From NCBI RefSeq assembly GCF_033473495.1, contig NC_088938.1, positions 3,596,001 to 3,660,000 on the forward strand: a DNA stretch of 64,000 bases, written 5' to 3'. This DNA is from Cercospora beticola (lineage: Eukaryota; Ascomycota; Dothideomycetes; Mycosphaerellales; Mycosphaerellaceae). Position numbers and translations under genes: made by a program. The notes beneath the pieces are model-generated. The model had not been told where the DNA came from, ran no database searches, and saw nothing but the letters and a program-made list of their open reading frames with translations. This document shows positions 21,620-32,068 of this stretch, piece by piece; the stretch's first letter is position 1; each line of letters opens with the position of its first letter.

Positions 21620-22759
21620 ATGGCTCCGTATCAGCGCTGCAAGCAGCTGAACTTGAAATGTTTGTTTAATGATAATTCTGACAGGTGCTCACAGTGTCGA
21701 CAGAAAGGCTGCCCATGCCAACCGGCTGGGAATGTCTTGACAGCGGATCAAGAGCGCGCCATCGCAGTAAGTATGCGGCCGATGGCTACAGCGACTGGCG
21801 CACGCGGCCGCTCAGCGAGTCGCACTCCGGTGCCTCCGCCTCCATCGTCAATGGCTCCGCCCAGCTCGACCCAGTGGCAAGCGCCAGGTCTGCCACCGTC
21901 CCCATCGCCGCAATCAGCATTGCGAGCTTTAATTGACCGGATAATAGAGGCTCTCGACGCCATGGACCCACCCGCGCTCGAGTGCACCAATTCGAAGCGC
22001 AAGCGCGAGGATGAGGACGACGACGCGGATCCTGACAGCCCTCACCGGCCATCGATGGTCCACGGTTCCTCGGCTGACTCCTTGCCGGCTCCTTCAACAC
22101 ACAGGCAACGCGGCAAAAGAGGAGGTAAGAAGCACAAGAAAACGGGCGACGCTGATCACACCGCGCGAACGTCGTCGCATGAGACAGAGCCCGACGAGAG
22201 TCCCAGAAATCACGAGGCAGAGCCCTCAGTGCGACTGGAACGTCCAGCTCCACCCTTGTTTCGAGACGGCCCTGCTGGCTCCAGTCGAGGTGAACCTCCT
22301 CCATTCGATCGGGCTGGTCCTCCTGGCTTTGATCGAGGCAGCGCACCTGGCTTCGGCCGGGTTGACGCGCATGGCTCTGCTTTTGGCAGCGCGCCTGGTT
22401 TTGCTCGCGGCAGCGCACCTGGCTTCGGTCGGTTTGACGCGCGTGGCTCTGCTCGTGGCAGCGCGCCTGATTTCAGGCGAGTCGACGCTCCCGGCTCTGC
22501 TCGTGGCGGCGCTCCTGATTTCAGGCGAGTCGACGCTCCTGGCTCTGCTCGTGGCGGCGCTCCTGATTTCAGGCGAGTCGACGCTTCTGGCTCTGCTCGT
22601 GGCGGCGCTCGTGAATCTGGGCGAGGCAGCACTCGTAGCATTGGCGGTGACGACGCTCGTGATCACGGCCGAGGTGACAGTCCTGTGTTTGGTCGAGACG
22701 GCGCTCCGCATCCAAGGGGACGCGGACGCAGACGTGGTCGAGGTGGCAATCGGTCCTGA
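21620..22759 (+). CDS. RG-rich repeat protein with a degenerate Zn2Cys6-like N-terminus
   Basis: A 379-codon frame. Residues 4-33 follow the Zn2Cys6 spacing C-x2-C-x6-C-x8-C-x2-C-x6-C, except that the first ligand is Tyr (PYQRC). The paralogous ORF at 40212 has Cys there, and TGT to TAT is a single RIP-type change. An intact zinc cluster would bind DNA; this one lacks a ligand. The middle has an acidic/basic nuclear-type stretch (SKRKREDEDDD, GKRGGKKHKK). The C-terminal half is built from repeats centred on a 16-residue (48-bp) unit SARGGAPDFRRVDAPG and shorter relatives (GSAPGFGR), ending in an RG tail (RGRGRRRGRGGNRS). RG repeats commonly bind RNA. No homolog function is known to me. Because the repeat length is a multiple of three, long false frames appear in every phase on both strands. 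Confidence 0.6.
   Translation: MAPYQRCKQLNLKCLFNDNSDRCSQCRQKGCPCQPAGNVLTADQERAIAVSMRPMATATGARGRSASRTPVPPPPSSMAPPSSTQWQAPGLPPSPSPQSALRALIDRIIEALDAMDPPALECTNSKRKREDEDDDADPDSPHRPSMVHGSSADSLPAPSTHRQRGKRGGKKHKKTGDADHTARTSSHETEPDESPRNHEAEPSVRLERPAPPLFRDGPAGSSRGEPPPFDRAGPPGFDRGSAPGFGRVDAHGSAFGSAPGFARGSAPGFGRFDARGSARGSAPDFRRVDAPGSARGGAPDFRRVDAPGSARGGAPDFRRVDASGSARGGARESGRGSTRSIGGDDARDHGRGDSPVFGRDGAPHPRGRGRRRGRGGNRS
22440..22620 (+). repeat. 48-bp tandem coding repeat
   Basis: At least three near-identical 48-bp units (each with GGCTCTGCTCGTGGCGGCGC and a GATTTCAGGCGAGTCGACGC core) encode the 16-residue RG/DFRR repeat. Upstream units (from about 22300) are more diverged. Confidence 0.8.
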
Positions 22760-22942
22760 GCGCCGTTCGTCGACCTCCACCACGAGCGACTGCCTGTTCT
22801 CTCCACTGCATCGCGCACGACGCAAGCTCCTCAGTAAGAAGCGCCGCGAGTGTAGCTGCCAACAACATATGGCGCTCTTCGATGGCAGCTGCCGCTGAAC
22901 GACCTCCCAGCACCACTTCGCTCGCCTGTGCCTCTGGCACTG

Positions 22943-23150
22943 GCTGAGTGCGCTCGTCGTGTTATTGGCACGCGCTGAGTCTGCTCCTCGTGTTATTGGC
23001 ACGGGTCGAGTCTGCTCCTCGTGTCTTGGGCACGAATTAAGTGAGCTCATGGTGTCTTTGGCAGAAGCTGAGTTGCACGGGTTGAGTGTGTACTTCCTGT
23101 GTCATCGGCACAGTTTGGCAGTGCTCTCCAGTGTTGCTGGCACTGGTTGA
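22943..23150 (+). repeat. 31-bp tandem repeat downstream of the RG-rich gene
   Basis: Four head-to-tail 31-bp units start at 22943, 22974, 23005 and 23036 (core GCTGAGTCTGCTCCTCGTGT then TATTGGCACG). They decay into two or more degenerate copies by about 23150. The unit is not a multiple of three and there is no open frame through it, so it is noncoding or 3' UTR sequence. Confidence 0.75.
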
Positions 23151-23488
23151 GCTGGGTGGAGGCTTTCAGTAGGCGAACTTACCCATCACAGAATTGATGG
23201 CCAGATGGAGATATTCGGCGACCATCGTCGCATGACGATCAGATCCATAGATCATATAATCGTCAATCAAGAAGATTTGTTGTGTGAACTTCGTACATGT
23301 GCTTGACTCTTTTCTTGTGCTCTCGTGCATCCTGTCGACTGTACAGTACTGTGCTTTGCTCGTCGTCAAACGTGAACGAAGATGAAGTGAGTGTCAAGGC
23401 AAAGCTGTGTGGTAGCGCTCTGCCGATTGAACCAACATCTGACTCTGCGGCAGGCGGAGAGAGAGAATAGACTAAGTGAGCGACCGCG

Positions 23489-24967
23489 CTACAGCCGCGC
23501 TTTCTCACCTCCTAATCTGCGCCCTGTCGCGTACGGATGGGCCTCGCCTCTCGAAACGAGGTGGTCGAGCTCGAGCGTGCTGACGAGACCTGAGTGACAT
23601 TGTCCAAGATCAGTGATGCCCACAAGTGCCATGGCAGTCGCCAGCTCCGTCTTGATAATGTCGATCAAATGCTCAACGCCTTCATCTCCATAGTTCGCTG
23701 CGAAAAGAAATGGTCTCCCTAAGCCGACAGCAGTGGCACCCAGACACAGCGCCTTGAGCACGTCCGACCCGCGGCGAATACCACCATCAACCAAGACTTC
23801 GAGCTGGGAGAAAATGCTCGGACAGTTCATCTGGCATTCCAGTAGTGTCATAATGGCAGGAGGAGAAGTGTCTAGATTCCTGCCGCCGTGATTGGAGAGC
23901 AGCACCCCGTCCATACCGGCATCAGCACACATCTTCGCGTCCTGCCAGCACTGGACACCTTTGACGACAATTTTCCCTTGCCAAACTCTTCTCAGCCACG
24001 CGAATTCCGACCAGGTGAAGTCAGGTGCAATGTATCCCCCCATCAACCGGCCAATGCCACCGCCTCTTCTGTCATTCGAACCCTTTTGTCCACTCATGGG
24101 CGTGCTCAGATTCTCATCCATCTTCACCCTCTCGTCTGCCTCACGCTTCCCCGGCATCGGTGCATCCACGGTCACCATGATTGTGTCGATGCCCAGGCTC
24201 TTCACGTGCTTCAACAGCTCCTCGCTCTTTTCTCTATCTTTGTTGACGTATAGCTGGAAGAAGAAGGCATGCGCGCCAGCCTCTATGCTCGGCACAATCT
24301 CTTCGATGGGAAAGCTGGCATTGGTGCTAATCGCTTGCGGCACTCGCTCCTTCACGCAGCCACGCGCGATCGCCTTCTCACCATCCGGATGTATCAGCTT
24401 CACCATCGCAGCAGGAGCGACGAAGATGGGCAAGCCGGCCTCATGACCAAGAATGGTAGTGGAAGTGTTCACATTCTTCACATCGCGTAGCAGACGTGGA
24501 CGGAACCAGATGCGGCTGAAGTACTCTTTATTGCGTTCTCTCGTATAGCAGCCTGTGTCTGCAGACGAGTAAAAGGCCCATGTCTTCTTACTGACTGTCC
24601 TCTCGGCAATCTCTTCAAAGTCGTCGGCATTGATCACTGCACTCAAGGAGGGCTTCTCGTGAAGCTGCAGCTCAGGCGTTGCCGATGGAGGTGGCTTTTG
24701 GAAGTCGGCAGTGACTGTCGTGCGGTCGAGGAGCCCTTTACACTTCGATGAATCGAGTGTTTTGGAAATAAGCGAGAAGGGATGCACTTCGGCGTACGTG
24801 CTGGTAGCATCGCGTCCGGCGTGTTTCCAGATGATTTCTGGTGCGCCAGGATGTTCTGGAGCAAAGTCCGTAAAGTCCCAGACTGTGCCGTCGATCACGA
24901 CCCAGCAATCGTGGGGAGTGTTGTGCTGGGATATGTCCTCGACGGACAACAGCTTCTCGTGCTCCAT
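23489..24967 (-). CDS. Flavocytochrome b2-type L-lactate dehydrogenase (cytochrome b5 + FMN alpha-hydroxyacid dehydrogenase)
   Basis: Uninterrupted 492-codon gene. Residues ~5-80 form a cytochrome-b5-like heme domain with HDCWVVIDGTVWDFTDF, the first heme histidine in EHPGAPEII (usual HPGG reads HPGA) and the second probably in YAEVHP. The FMN barrel follows: PIFVAPAAMVKLIHPDGE, QAISTNASFPIEEI, FFQLYVNKDR, IMVTVDAP, the catalytic histidine in LLSNHGGRNLD, and the FMN-phosphate part VDGGIRRGSDVLKALCLGA. Known enzymes oxidise L-lactate to pyruvate and pass electrons to cytochrome c. The usual mitochondrial presequence of the yeast enzyme is missing: the frame starts directly at the b5 domain (MEHEKLLSVEDIS), and only a GTG lies upstream in frame. 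A cytosolic enzyme or another 2-hydroxyacid substrate is possible. It is divergent from the acetate transporter. Confidence 0.88.
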   Translation of the reverse strand: MEHEKLLSVEDISQHNTPHDCWVVIDGTVWDFTDFAPEHPGAPEIIWKHAGRDATSTYAEVHPFSLISKTLDSSKCKGLLDRTTVTADFQKPPPSATPELQLHEKPSLSAVINADDFEEIAERTVSKKTWAFYSSADTGCYTRERNKEYFSRIWFRPRLLRDVKNVNTSTTILGHEAGLPIFVAPAAMVKLIHPDGEKAIARGCVKERVPQAISTNASFPIEEIVPSIEAGAHAFFFQLYVNKDREKSEELLKHVKSLGIDTIMVTVDAPMPGKREADERVKMDENLSTPMSGQKGSNDRRGGGIGRLMGGYIAPDFTWSEFAWLRRVWQGKIVVKGVQCWQDAKMCADAGMDGVLLSNHGGRNLDTSPPAIMTLLECQMNCPSIFSQLEVLVDGGIRRGSDVLKALCLGATAVGLGRPFLFAANYGDEGVEHLIDIIKTELATAMALVGITDLGQCHSGLVSTLELDHLVSRGEAHPYATGRRLGGEKARL

Positions 24968-26516
24968 TTCAAGGGCAGGGAAGACAGCAGATTTGGAGGA
25001 GAGAGGGATTGCACCGTCCGCGTGCACTTACTATGTCAATTGAAAGAGTGCCACCTACACAGACACGACTTGAAGTACGATGCTCGGCCTTTTGCCTCCT
25101 ACACCACGAAGATGGCAGGAGAAGAGATATCGGGTTGATTGCTGCCGAACACGCGGAAGCAGACTGCCGACCTCGGGAAGTGTCCGAGCTGCTTCACAGC
25201 ACAATGCAGCACGTCGACGGTACTTCTCATACCTTTCTTGCATCTTAGTCATGCTTAACTGACCGCGGTGAGTGGAATGACTGCTGAAGTACAGCATCCC
25301 AGACACACCCTCGGAGCGAGGCAAAGCAAACAAGTCCGGCAGCCCCTCCGACATAACACCAACATGATCATTTGAATGCCTGTGTGGCATGCTGCGCCCA
25401 TGGGGCTCGGCGCCTGAAACGGCAGCCTCGCCGACCTCGAAAGGACGCCAACGTCACCAATTCATTCGCGTGGCGCCGCGCTCGACCTACGTGAATGCCC
25501 TTAGCTGGCTGAAGGTGCTACGTCTGCTGGGCTTGCCAGACACCCTTGGCTCTATCGACTCAGTCGAACACGCAAGAGGCATCGCTCCCTTAAATTCGTA
25601 TATCCGCCTAGTGGGTGCTGGTGAGACTTTCCAATAAGCTGCCATCTCTCGATCGAAGCCTCCGCATGATTGCGACAGCGCGCAAAGACCACGGTCAGCA
25701 TGCCGTCTCGTCTCTCCGTTCGACCAACCTTGCGGTGCGCTGGACTGAAGAGACCTTTCGAATCGAGGCCGCGAGAAGACTGCCACGAACACGTCGGGAC
25801 TTCGCCGCAGGTCCTGAAGCATGCGAAGTGCCGATGCTTTTCCCACCCCTGCCAGTACCCAGCTTCCCCAACTGCCGGCAAGGGCTTCAACGACGCGAAT
25901 GGCACGAGCGATCTTGTGCAGACATGAGTATGGCCCCGCTCACGCCGCTAAGAAAGTGTGACGATCATAAACATGCGTGCAGCTACGATCGCTCACGATC
26001 TCTATGATCGCTGGATCAGTGCTGCATCCCTATGCACACATGAAAGGCTCACCTCCCATAGGTCTTGGCACTTTCAAAGCGCTTGTCGGATGCAACTCGT
26101 TTGCAAACCATCTTCGAGCAGCCCTGACCGCGCATCCTTGGGGGCTATCCCAACGTATAGTACTGTATATTGGCCCAGCCTCTTCCGCCCAGAAAATAGG
26201 AGTGATCCTGAGCCACACGTGCTGAATTGAGGTCTCCATCCCCGTCCAGTCAAACCTTGCTACGGTCTGCCACATCGCCAACAAGCCAAGCCAACCAAAC
26301 AAGGTCAGACTGGAGATGCCAGACATCTTGTGTATACGAAACGCGGGGCTGTGAACGTCGTCTGTGATTTCTTGGGTCTGGGCGTTGTTTACCCGCGTCC
26401 TGCCGTTCTTGCGTCCTACATCTGCCCTTATATCACGCCGGCACAATCCATCCCTCCCCAACCAACGCTACACGACCCATCTCTTCCTCATCCGACATTG
26501 TCACTTCCTGTCTACG
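24968..26516. promoter_or_regulatory. Divergent intergenic region between the lactate dehydrogenase and acetate transporter genes
   Basis: About 1.5 kb with no convincing gene; open frames on both strands overlap each other and lack motifs. A TTATAT box-like element lies near 26427, about 90 bp before the transporter start, followed by a CT/CA-rich leader. Shared control of the two flanking carbon-use genes is plausible but not shown by the sequence. Confidence 0.5.
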
Positions 26517-27495
26517 ATGTCGACCGGAAAGGAGCCAAAAGACTTTGAAGTCAACGGCAAAGGCTCAGATCCACAAATTGAAATGAGCTCCCTTCGTCAT
26601 GTACAGACTCAAGGCTCAGTTGTCCTTACTCCGGAAATGTTCGAACGCCTATACCTCTCACCTCCAAACCGAGTCAATGGGAATCTTCGTCGGATAATTG
26701 GCAACCCAACGCCTTTCGCCCTAGCTGGATTTATTATCGCCTTCTCGCCACTGGTTTTCTCCTTCCTCGGATGGAGGCAGTTCACAGGCGGTCCCACTTC
26801 GACTATCGGTGCCTTCTACTTTCAGGGCGGTCTACTTCCAATCATTGGAGCGATCTTTGAGCTGATTCTGGGCAACACATTCAGTGCATGCTACTTTGCC
26901 GTCTACGGCGCATGGTTCTTGGGATATGGTGCCACCTTCACCCCAGACTTTGGATCCTATCTTGCATATTCACCAGACCCAAGCAACCCGAGGCTGGGCA
27001 TGTTGCAGCCAGGATTTTTGTCAGGTCAAGGTGAGTGATTGCTCAACGCTGATCATACAGAAACTGAGCTGACTTTCAATGACAAGCCTATTGGGCGCTC
27101 TTGATGTCCATTTTCTCTATCTACATTACTATCTGCTGCTTTCGCACAAACATCTGCCTCGTCATCAACTTCTTCTCCCTCTTTCTGATCTTCTTATTTG
27201 TCGCTATAAGTTTCTGGCTATCCGTGGACGGAAAGACCACTACTGCGTAAGTTTCAGTAGTAAGGGAAACGAGCGGCACCTACATGCTAACACAATACAG
27301 ACATCATCTGCAGCTAGGCGCAGGCTACGTTAGCTTCATTGCACTTGATGTCGACTTGTACGCCCTATTAAGTCTACTATTCTTGACTGTTAACTTTCTA
27401 ATTCAACTTCCTATTAGGACCTTAGCCTCGTCTTTCTAACCTTTTTAGATCTCAAAAAGAGAGAGCGAGTATTTGACGTAGAGAAAGCTAAATAG
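26517..27495 (+). pseudogene. Gpr1/Fun34/YaaH-family acetate transporter with a mutated 3' end
   Basis: Exon 1 (26517-27030) encodes a hydrophilic N-terminus, the family signature GNPTPFALAGF, and membrane segments including YFQGGLLPIIGAIFELILGN. Exon 2 (27087-27246) gives AYWALLMSIFSIYITICCF. Exon 3 starts at 27301 and reads LGAGYVSFIALDVDLY. From about 27356 base composition turns AT-rich and the frame degrades: family-typical TVDFP..LPVGDLS at the C-terminus is read here as TVNFL..LPIRTL, each change fitting TpG to TpA or CpA to TpA plus a one-base loss near 27415. The frame as it stands stops at 27437-27439; the frame regained after the lost base runs through a basic tail to a stop at 27493-27495. 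The protein would import acetate/monocarboxylates; whether the altered tail still works is unknown. Confidence 0.75.
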
Positions 27496-28483
27496 TAAAG
27501 AGGCAAATATAGAGACAGGCATATAAGGAAAGCAGGTATAGATCGTGCGCTAGGATTAATATTAAACTAGGTAGACTCTCTAAATTTCTAGGCTATAACG
27601 ACCTACTACTACTAACCTTATTGCTTTTTGTTAGGTAAGTTTCCCGCCGGTCCCGGGCCTAATAACCTCGGATTAATATATACTACGATAACTTAACGTT
27701 AATATTCTTAGGATTAATATTCTATATCTCTATTAGTATACGAGGTGCTACGCTAGCTTATAAAGTAGGCTAGTATTATTAATAATAAACCGATAGCTCT
27801 AACTATTTACTCTAAGCCTATATACGATATATAAACCTTAGTAGTACGACTCTAGTATTACGCTTACTATACGCCCGTACTCGCTATAGCTATATAAATA
27901 GTACGTAAAATATCTTATCGAGTAGCGCCGAGCAATTACTAGAGTATATAGCTTAGGTAATACTCGTATTACCTATAGAACACTTTATCGAGCTACCTAT
28001 TAAAGGTCTAAATATCTATATATATACGCTTAGATTACCCTACTAATATATATCTATATAGAAGAATATCGGGGCCTTATTTAACCTACTAGCTAGCGAT
28101 ATACTATCCGAGCGTTCTCTATCTTAAAGATAGCTTTTAAGAGGAAGCTTTAATATATAGTATATCTCTTTACTAGAGTTTATTATAGTACGCGCTTAAT
28201 ACCGAGTATATAGATCTCTACGACGCTATACTTATATAACTTCGGTAGTCCTATACTTTTATAGACGTCTATAATCGTATAGCTTAAATACTAAGTATCT
28301 TCTAATACTATAAAGTATATAGTCGCCTCGACTATTTTAGTAAAACCTTTACTTATATTCTATTATATAATCTAACTTTCGATAGCGCTACTATAAAATA
28401 AGATTCTATATTAGCTTATATCGTAATATTAAAGAGTTCTATCGAATTATATTCTCGTAGATACTCGTTAGATAGGTATAACG
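27496..28483. repeat. AT-rich RIP-mutated DNA, CpG retained
   Basis: Dense in TpA with many stop codons in every frame. CpG is still frequent (for example the stretch near 27830-27910), while CpA and TpG are rare. This is the classical CpA-targeted RIP texture. The original repeat is not recognisable by eye. Confidence 0.75.
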
Positions 28484-31240
28484 TAGTAGAAGTAAAGGCA
28501 ATAAGTAGAAACTAACTAAGTTAATTATATTAGTTAGTTATAGATTATATCTTACTTCTAAGATAGGTATTAGCTAGGTTATATAACCTAGTATTATATA
28601 ACCTATATTACCTAATCCTAATCTCTAAAGTATCTCTTAGAATATCTAACTAGACTATACTTTCTAATACTCCTACTTAGGCTAGATAGTCTTCTACCTA
28701 TATTTCTATATTTAAATCTATCTCTAAATTATAATAAGTTATTAGGTACTATAGTTATATAGTTAGAGCTATATACCTAATCTATCTTAGTTTAACTCCT
28801 TAGCCTAGTATCGTAGGTCCTATAGTAATATTATTACTAGAGTATATACCTTTTGTTTCTCCTCTAGGCTTTTCCCTTTTAGACTATATATAGATTCCTA
28901 GATCCTAATTACTTATTATATATAGCAAGCTACTTCTCCTATAGTATAACTTCTAGGCTTAGTTTTATATATTCTATAATATTTCTAATACTATAGAGTA
29001 TATCTTTTATTAATTATCCTAAGGTCTAGAGTTTAATCTATAGTTAGAGTATAAATCTTTTGCCTTTCTCTATATAAGCTAGAGTTGTCTTATAAACTCC
29101 TAAAACTATAGCCTATTCTTTAGTTTAGTTAGGCTATTAGTAACTATCTCTTTTATTAGAATATATTCTACTATAACCTTCCTCTACTACTAGAAATATC
29201 TAATATAGTTATATATAAAATTAATATATTTAGATCTCTTATAGATATATATATTCTTAATAAGAGTTAAAGCTATCTAATTATCTCCTATAATTTATAC
29301 TAGCTTTAGTTCTCTTACTATATTAGAACATACTTTTATAGTTAGTTAGAATAGGTATTCTTCTACTAACTCTATATAGTCTATTTCCTTTAAGAGTACT
29401 ACTAGGAACTAAGATTACTTTATATATATATATTTATAGCTATATACTTAGCTTCTATTATTAATATTATAATAGACTTTTACTTCCTATTTATTTAAGA
29501 AACTAGAGCTCTATAAAGAAAGAAGATACTTCTAAGGATTAAGACTCTATCTACTTTATCTATCATATAGTTAGAGTCTAAATATCCTATTAGGCTTCCT
29601 CTATTTCTTCTAAATATTAGTCCTAAGTCTTAGAATAACTTTAGGTATATTACTAGTTTCTTTAGAGCTTATATATACCTCTTAGTTAGGTCTAAAATAT
29701 ATAAGCTTAACCTTCTAAGAAAGAAAGCAATATCTAGTCTTATTATAACTATAAGCTATATCTAGGTACTAGTTTAGCTTTAGTACTCTATTTTATTCTC
29801 TCTCTTATTATATAAGCCTATTAGTTTTAGGCTATTATAACTATCTATTAGTAAAAGAGTTAGATTAGCTATTTCCTTAGTTATTTCTAGCTTTATAAAG
29901 TTCTTCTAGATAAAGTATTCTTAATTAAGCTTTAAAGTTCTAGCTTATCTATCTCTTATTAATCTTATTCTAAGGATTTTCTCTAGTTCTCTAAGATCTT
30001 TAATTTTAAATATCTTACCTAGCTATTCCTTAAACTAAAGTATATCTTCTAGCTTTAGTACTATAATTAGAATATTATTTATATAGGTTAGGATTAGAAT
30101 ATTTCTTTTCTAGTAGATAAGAAGATATAGGTCTACTTCTAATTATATAAACCTAATCTATTTTAACTTTAAGATATAGAGTTTATTCTAGTCTCTTACT
30201 ACTTACTTTAGTCTATATAAGCTTCTTAGGATTTATAGAACTATATTAAGTAGAATCTTAACTCCTAGTAGTAGAATTATAAAGATTTCTTCTTAAAGTT
30301 TACTTTTAGTAAATATATTATTTATATCTACTTAGTAGAGTTCTAGATTCTTCTTATAAACTATAGCTATAAATACTCTTAAAGTATTATACCTAACTAT
30401 TAGTATAAAGGTCTCTTAGAAATTAACTCTAAACTTCTAAAAGAAACTTCTTATAACTAGTTTTACTTTAAACTTCTTAATAGCTCTACTAATTAATCTC
30501 TTTATATTAAATATCTACTTAGATATAATAAGGTTTGCTTTTTTAAATAGAATAACTTTTATCTAGATATTATTACTTCTTAATATAGTTAGTTCCTTTT
30601 AGACTATATTCTTCTATATATATCTCTATTTAGGATTCTAAATTATCTCCTTATAGGACTTTAAAATAGGTACCTCTTATCTCTATATAGAGAATTAAAG
30701 AGCAATTACTATAAATATAGACTCCTAAACTTCTAATAGAGCTTCCTAAATCTACTTCTATTCTTAGCTTTAGACTTAGCTAAGGAATACTTTATAATAC
30801 TTAGTACTAGGCTCCTCCTTCTATTTATATTCTTTCTATTTCTTCTAAAGTACTTATCTTATTACTATACTATAAGCTTTTAGCTCTAGGCCTAGTTCTT
30901 TATCTAAAATAGATCTCCTTCTCTTTTAGCTATAGATTTAATTTTAGTTCCTTTTCTAATCTCTATTTCCTTATAAGTCCTACTATATAATATTTAATCC
31001 TTTTACTTTAGAATATAGTCTTCTACTAGTACTAGAACTAGCTTATCTATTAACTTCCTAGCTTAGCTTAGATAGTTTAGTAGTTCTACTTTTCTTCTAC
31101 TAGAGTTATAGTTCTCTAGAGTTTTCTTCTTCTAGATCCTCTATCCTCTAGTACTCCTCCTTATTCTTTAGTAGAGGTAGTAACTATATAAAAAGTATTT
31201 AGCTAGGACCTATAGGTTTAGTTACTATAGCTATAGGATT
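28484..31240 (-). mobile_element. Heavily mutated Copia retrotransposon relic (pol fragment), nearly CpG-free
   Basis: Reading the minus strand from about 30750 down to 29690 gives a Copia reverse transcriptase/RNase H order through many TAA/TAG stops: a KARLVA-like block, ETFAPIVRYDTLRVF, a QVDINNIFTESKL-like block, LYRLKQ..RDWN, then the polymerase core read as YINNILI (30065-30085) where YVDD-type is expected, FKIKDLGE near 29995, and RPDIAFLLGRLS near 29700. The two catalytic Asp codons have become Asn by RIP-type changes. I find only one CpG (28812) in the whole block and only a handful of CpA or TpG. No LTRs were recognised; the element is a fragment or its ends are too mutated. Confidence 0.8.
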
Positions 31241-32063
31241 CGGACTAGATTTAATACTAACTATAGTATAGTACTCGATACTCCTACGAGTTATCGACGC
31301 TCTCCCTATAAGAACTAAGCTTAAAGGGAGGTCTTTTCGGGAAGTTTACGATTGTTTGCTATAGTATATTATAGGCGGTATGCCTTATACTATACTTTTG
31401 TATCTATCCTACTATAGCGAGATACCTATTAGTCCTATAAATTATTAATATCGATACAAAATACACTAATATAACTAGAACCTATAGAGACTGCCTATTA
31501 TATACTATAGGCGAACCTAGGAACAATACCTAGATCCGAGTCGCCTAGTACTAAAATTCGCTAAAAGTAGTTTCGAACTACAAAGCTCGGAGATATTAGT
31601 TCTCTCGGGTCGAGGACGGTATATAGCTCGGTCTTTCGAATTAAAGCTATAAGCTAAGCAACGTTCTATTACTTTATATATATTTGCTTCTACCTACAGT
31701 CCTACTCTTATTACTAGAGGCGGGGGAGGAGCGCACGATCGCTACTAGGCCCTAATATAATGTTCGCGCATCTATAGTAGCCTTATAGAACTATACTCGG
31801 CGAGCTCTAGTACTCTCTAGGCTCTCTTAACTTTAACTATTATTAAGAGAGATAGCAGCGTAGCTACTATTACGCGGCCTTAGTATTAAGCGCATTACGT
31901 ATCTACTATCGCTAACTGCGAGATATATACGACAAAGCTCGTCGCTATATAAACGATAGACGTTTGCTTCCCTTCCGAAGCTATATCTGCGCAGACTTTC
32001 TCTAAGTACTCGGAATATAGATCGTCGTTTATTCGGGGCTTACCTATAGTACGTAAGATGTTG
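31241..32063. repeat. AT-rich RIP-mutated DNA left of the Copia element, CpG retained
   Basis: Same texture as 27496-28483: many CpG, few CpA. It is probably continuous with 38487-39820, the two halves being separated by the Copia insertion. Original identity unknown. Confidence 0.65.
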
Positions 32064-32068
32064 CAATG
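32064..32068. repeat. Target-site duplication, left copy (CAATG)
   Basis: The five bases CAATG sit immediately outside the left LTR. The right copy at 38482-38486 is TAATG, differing by one C to T change in CpA context. Confidence 0.75.

Noticed and set aside
22011..23050. Long open frames on both strands (22011-22898 plus, 22226-23050 minus)
   Set aside because: They are by-products of the 48-bp repeat, which is a multiple of three; only the frame from 21620 starts with a recognisable domain.
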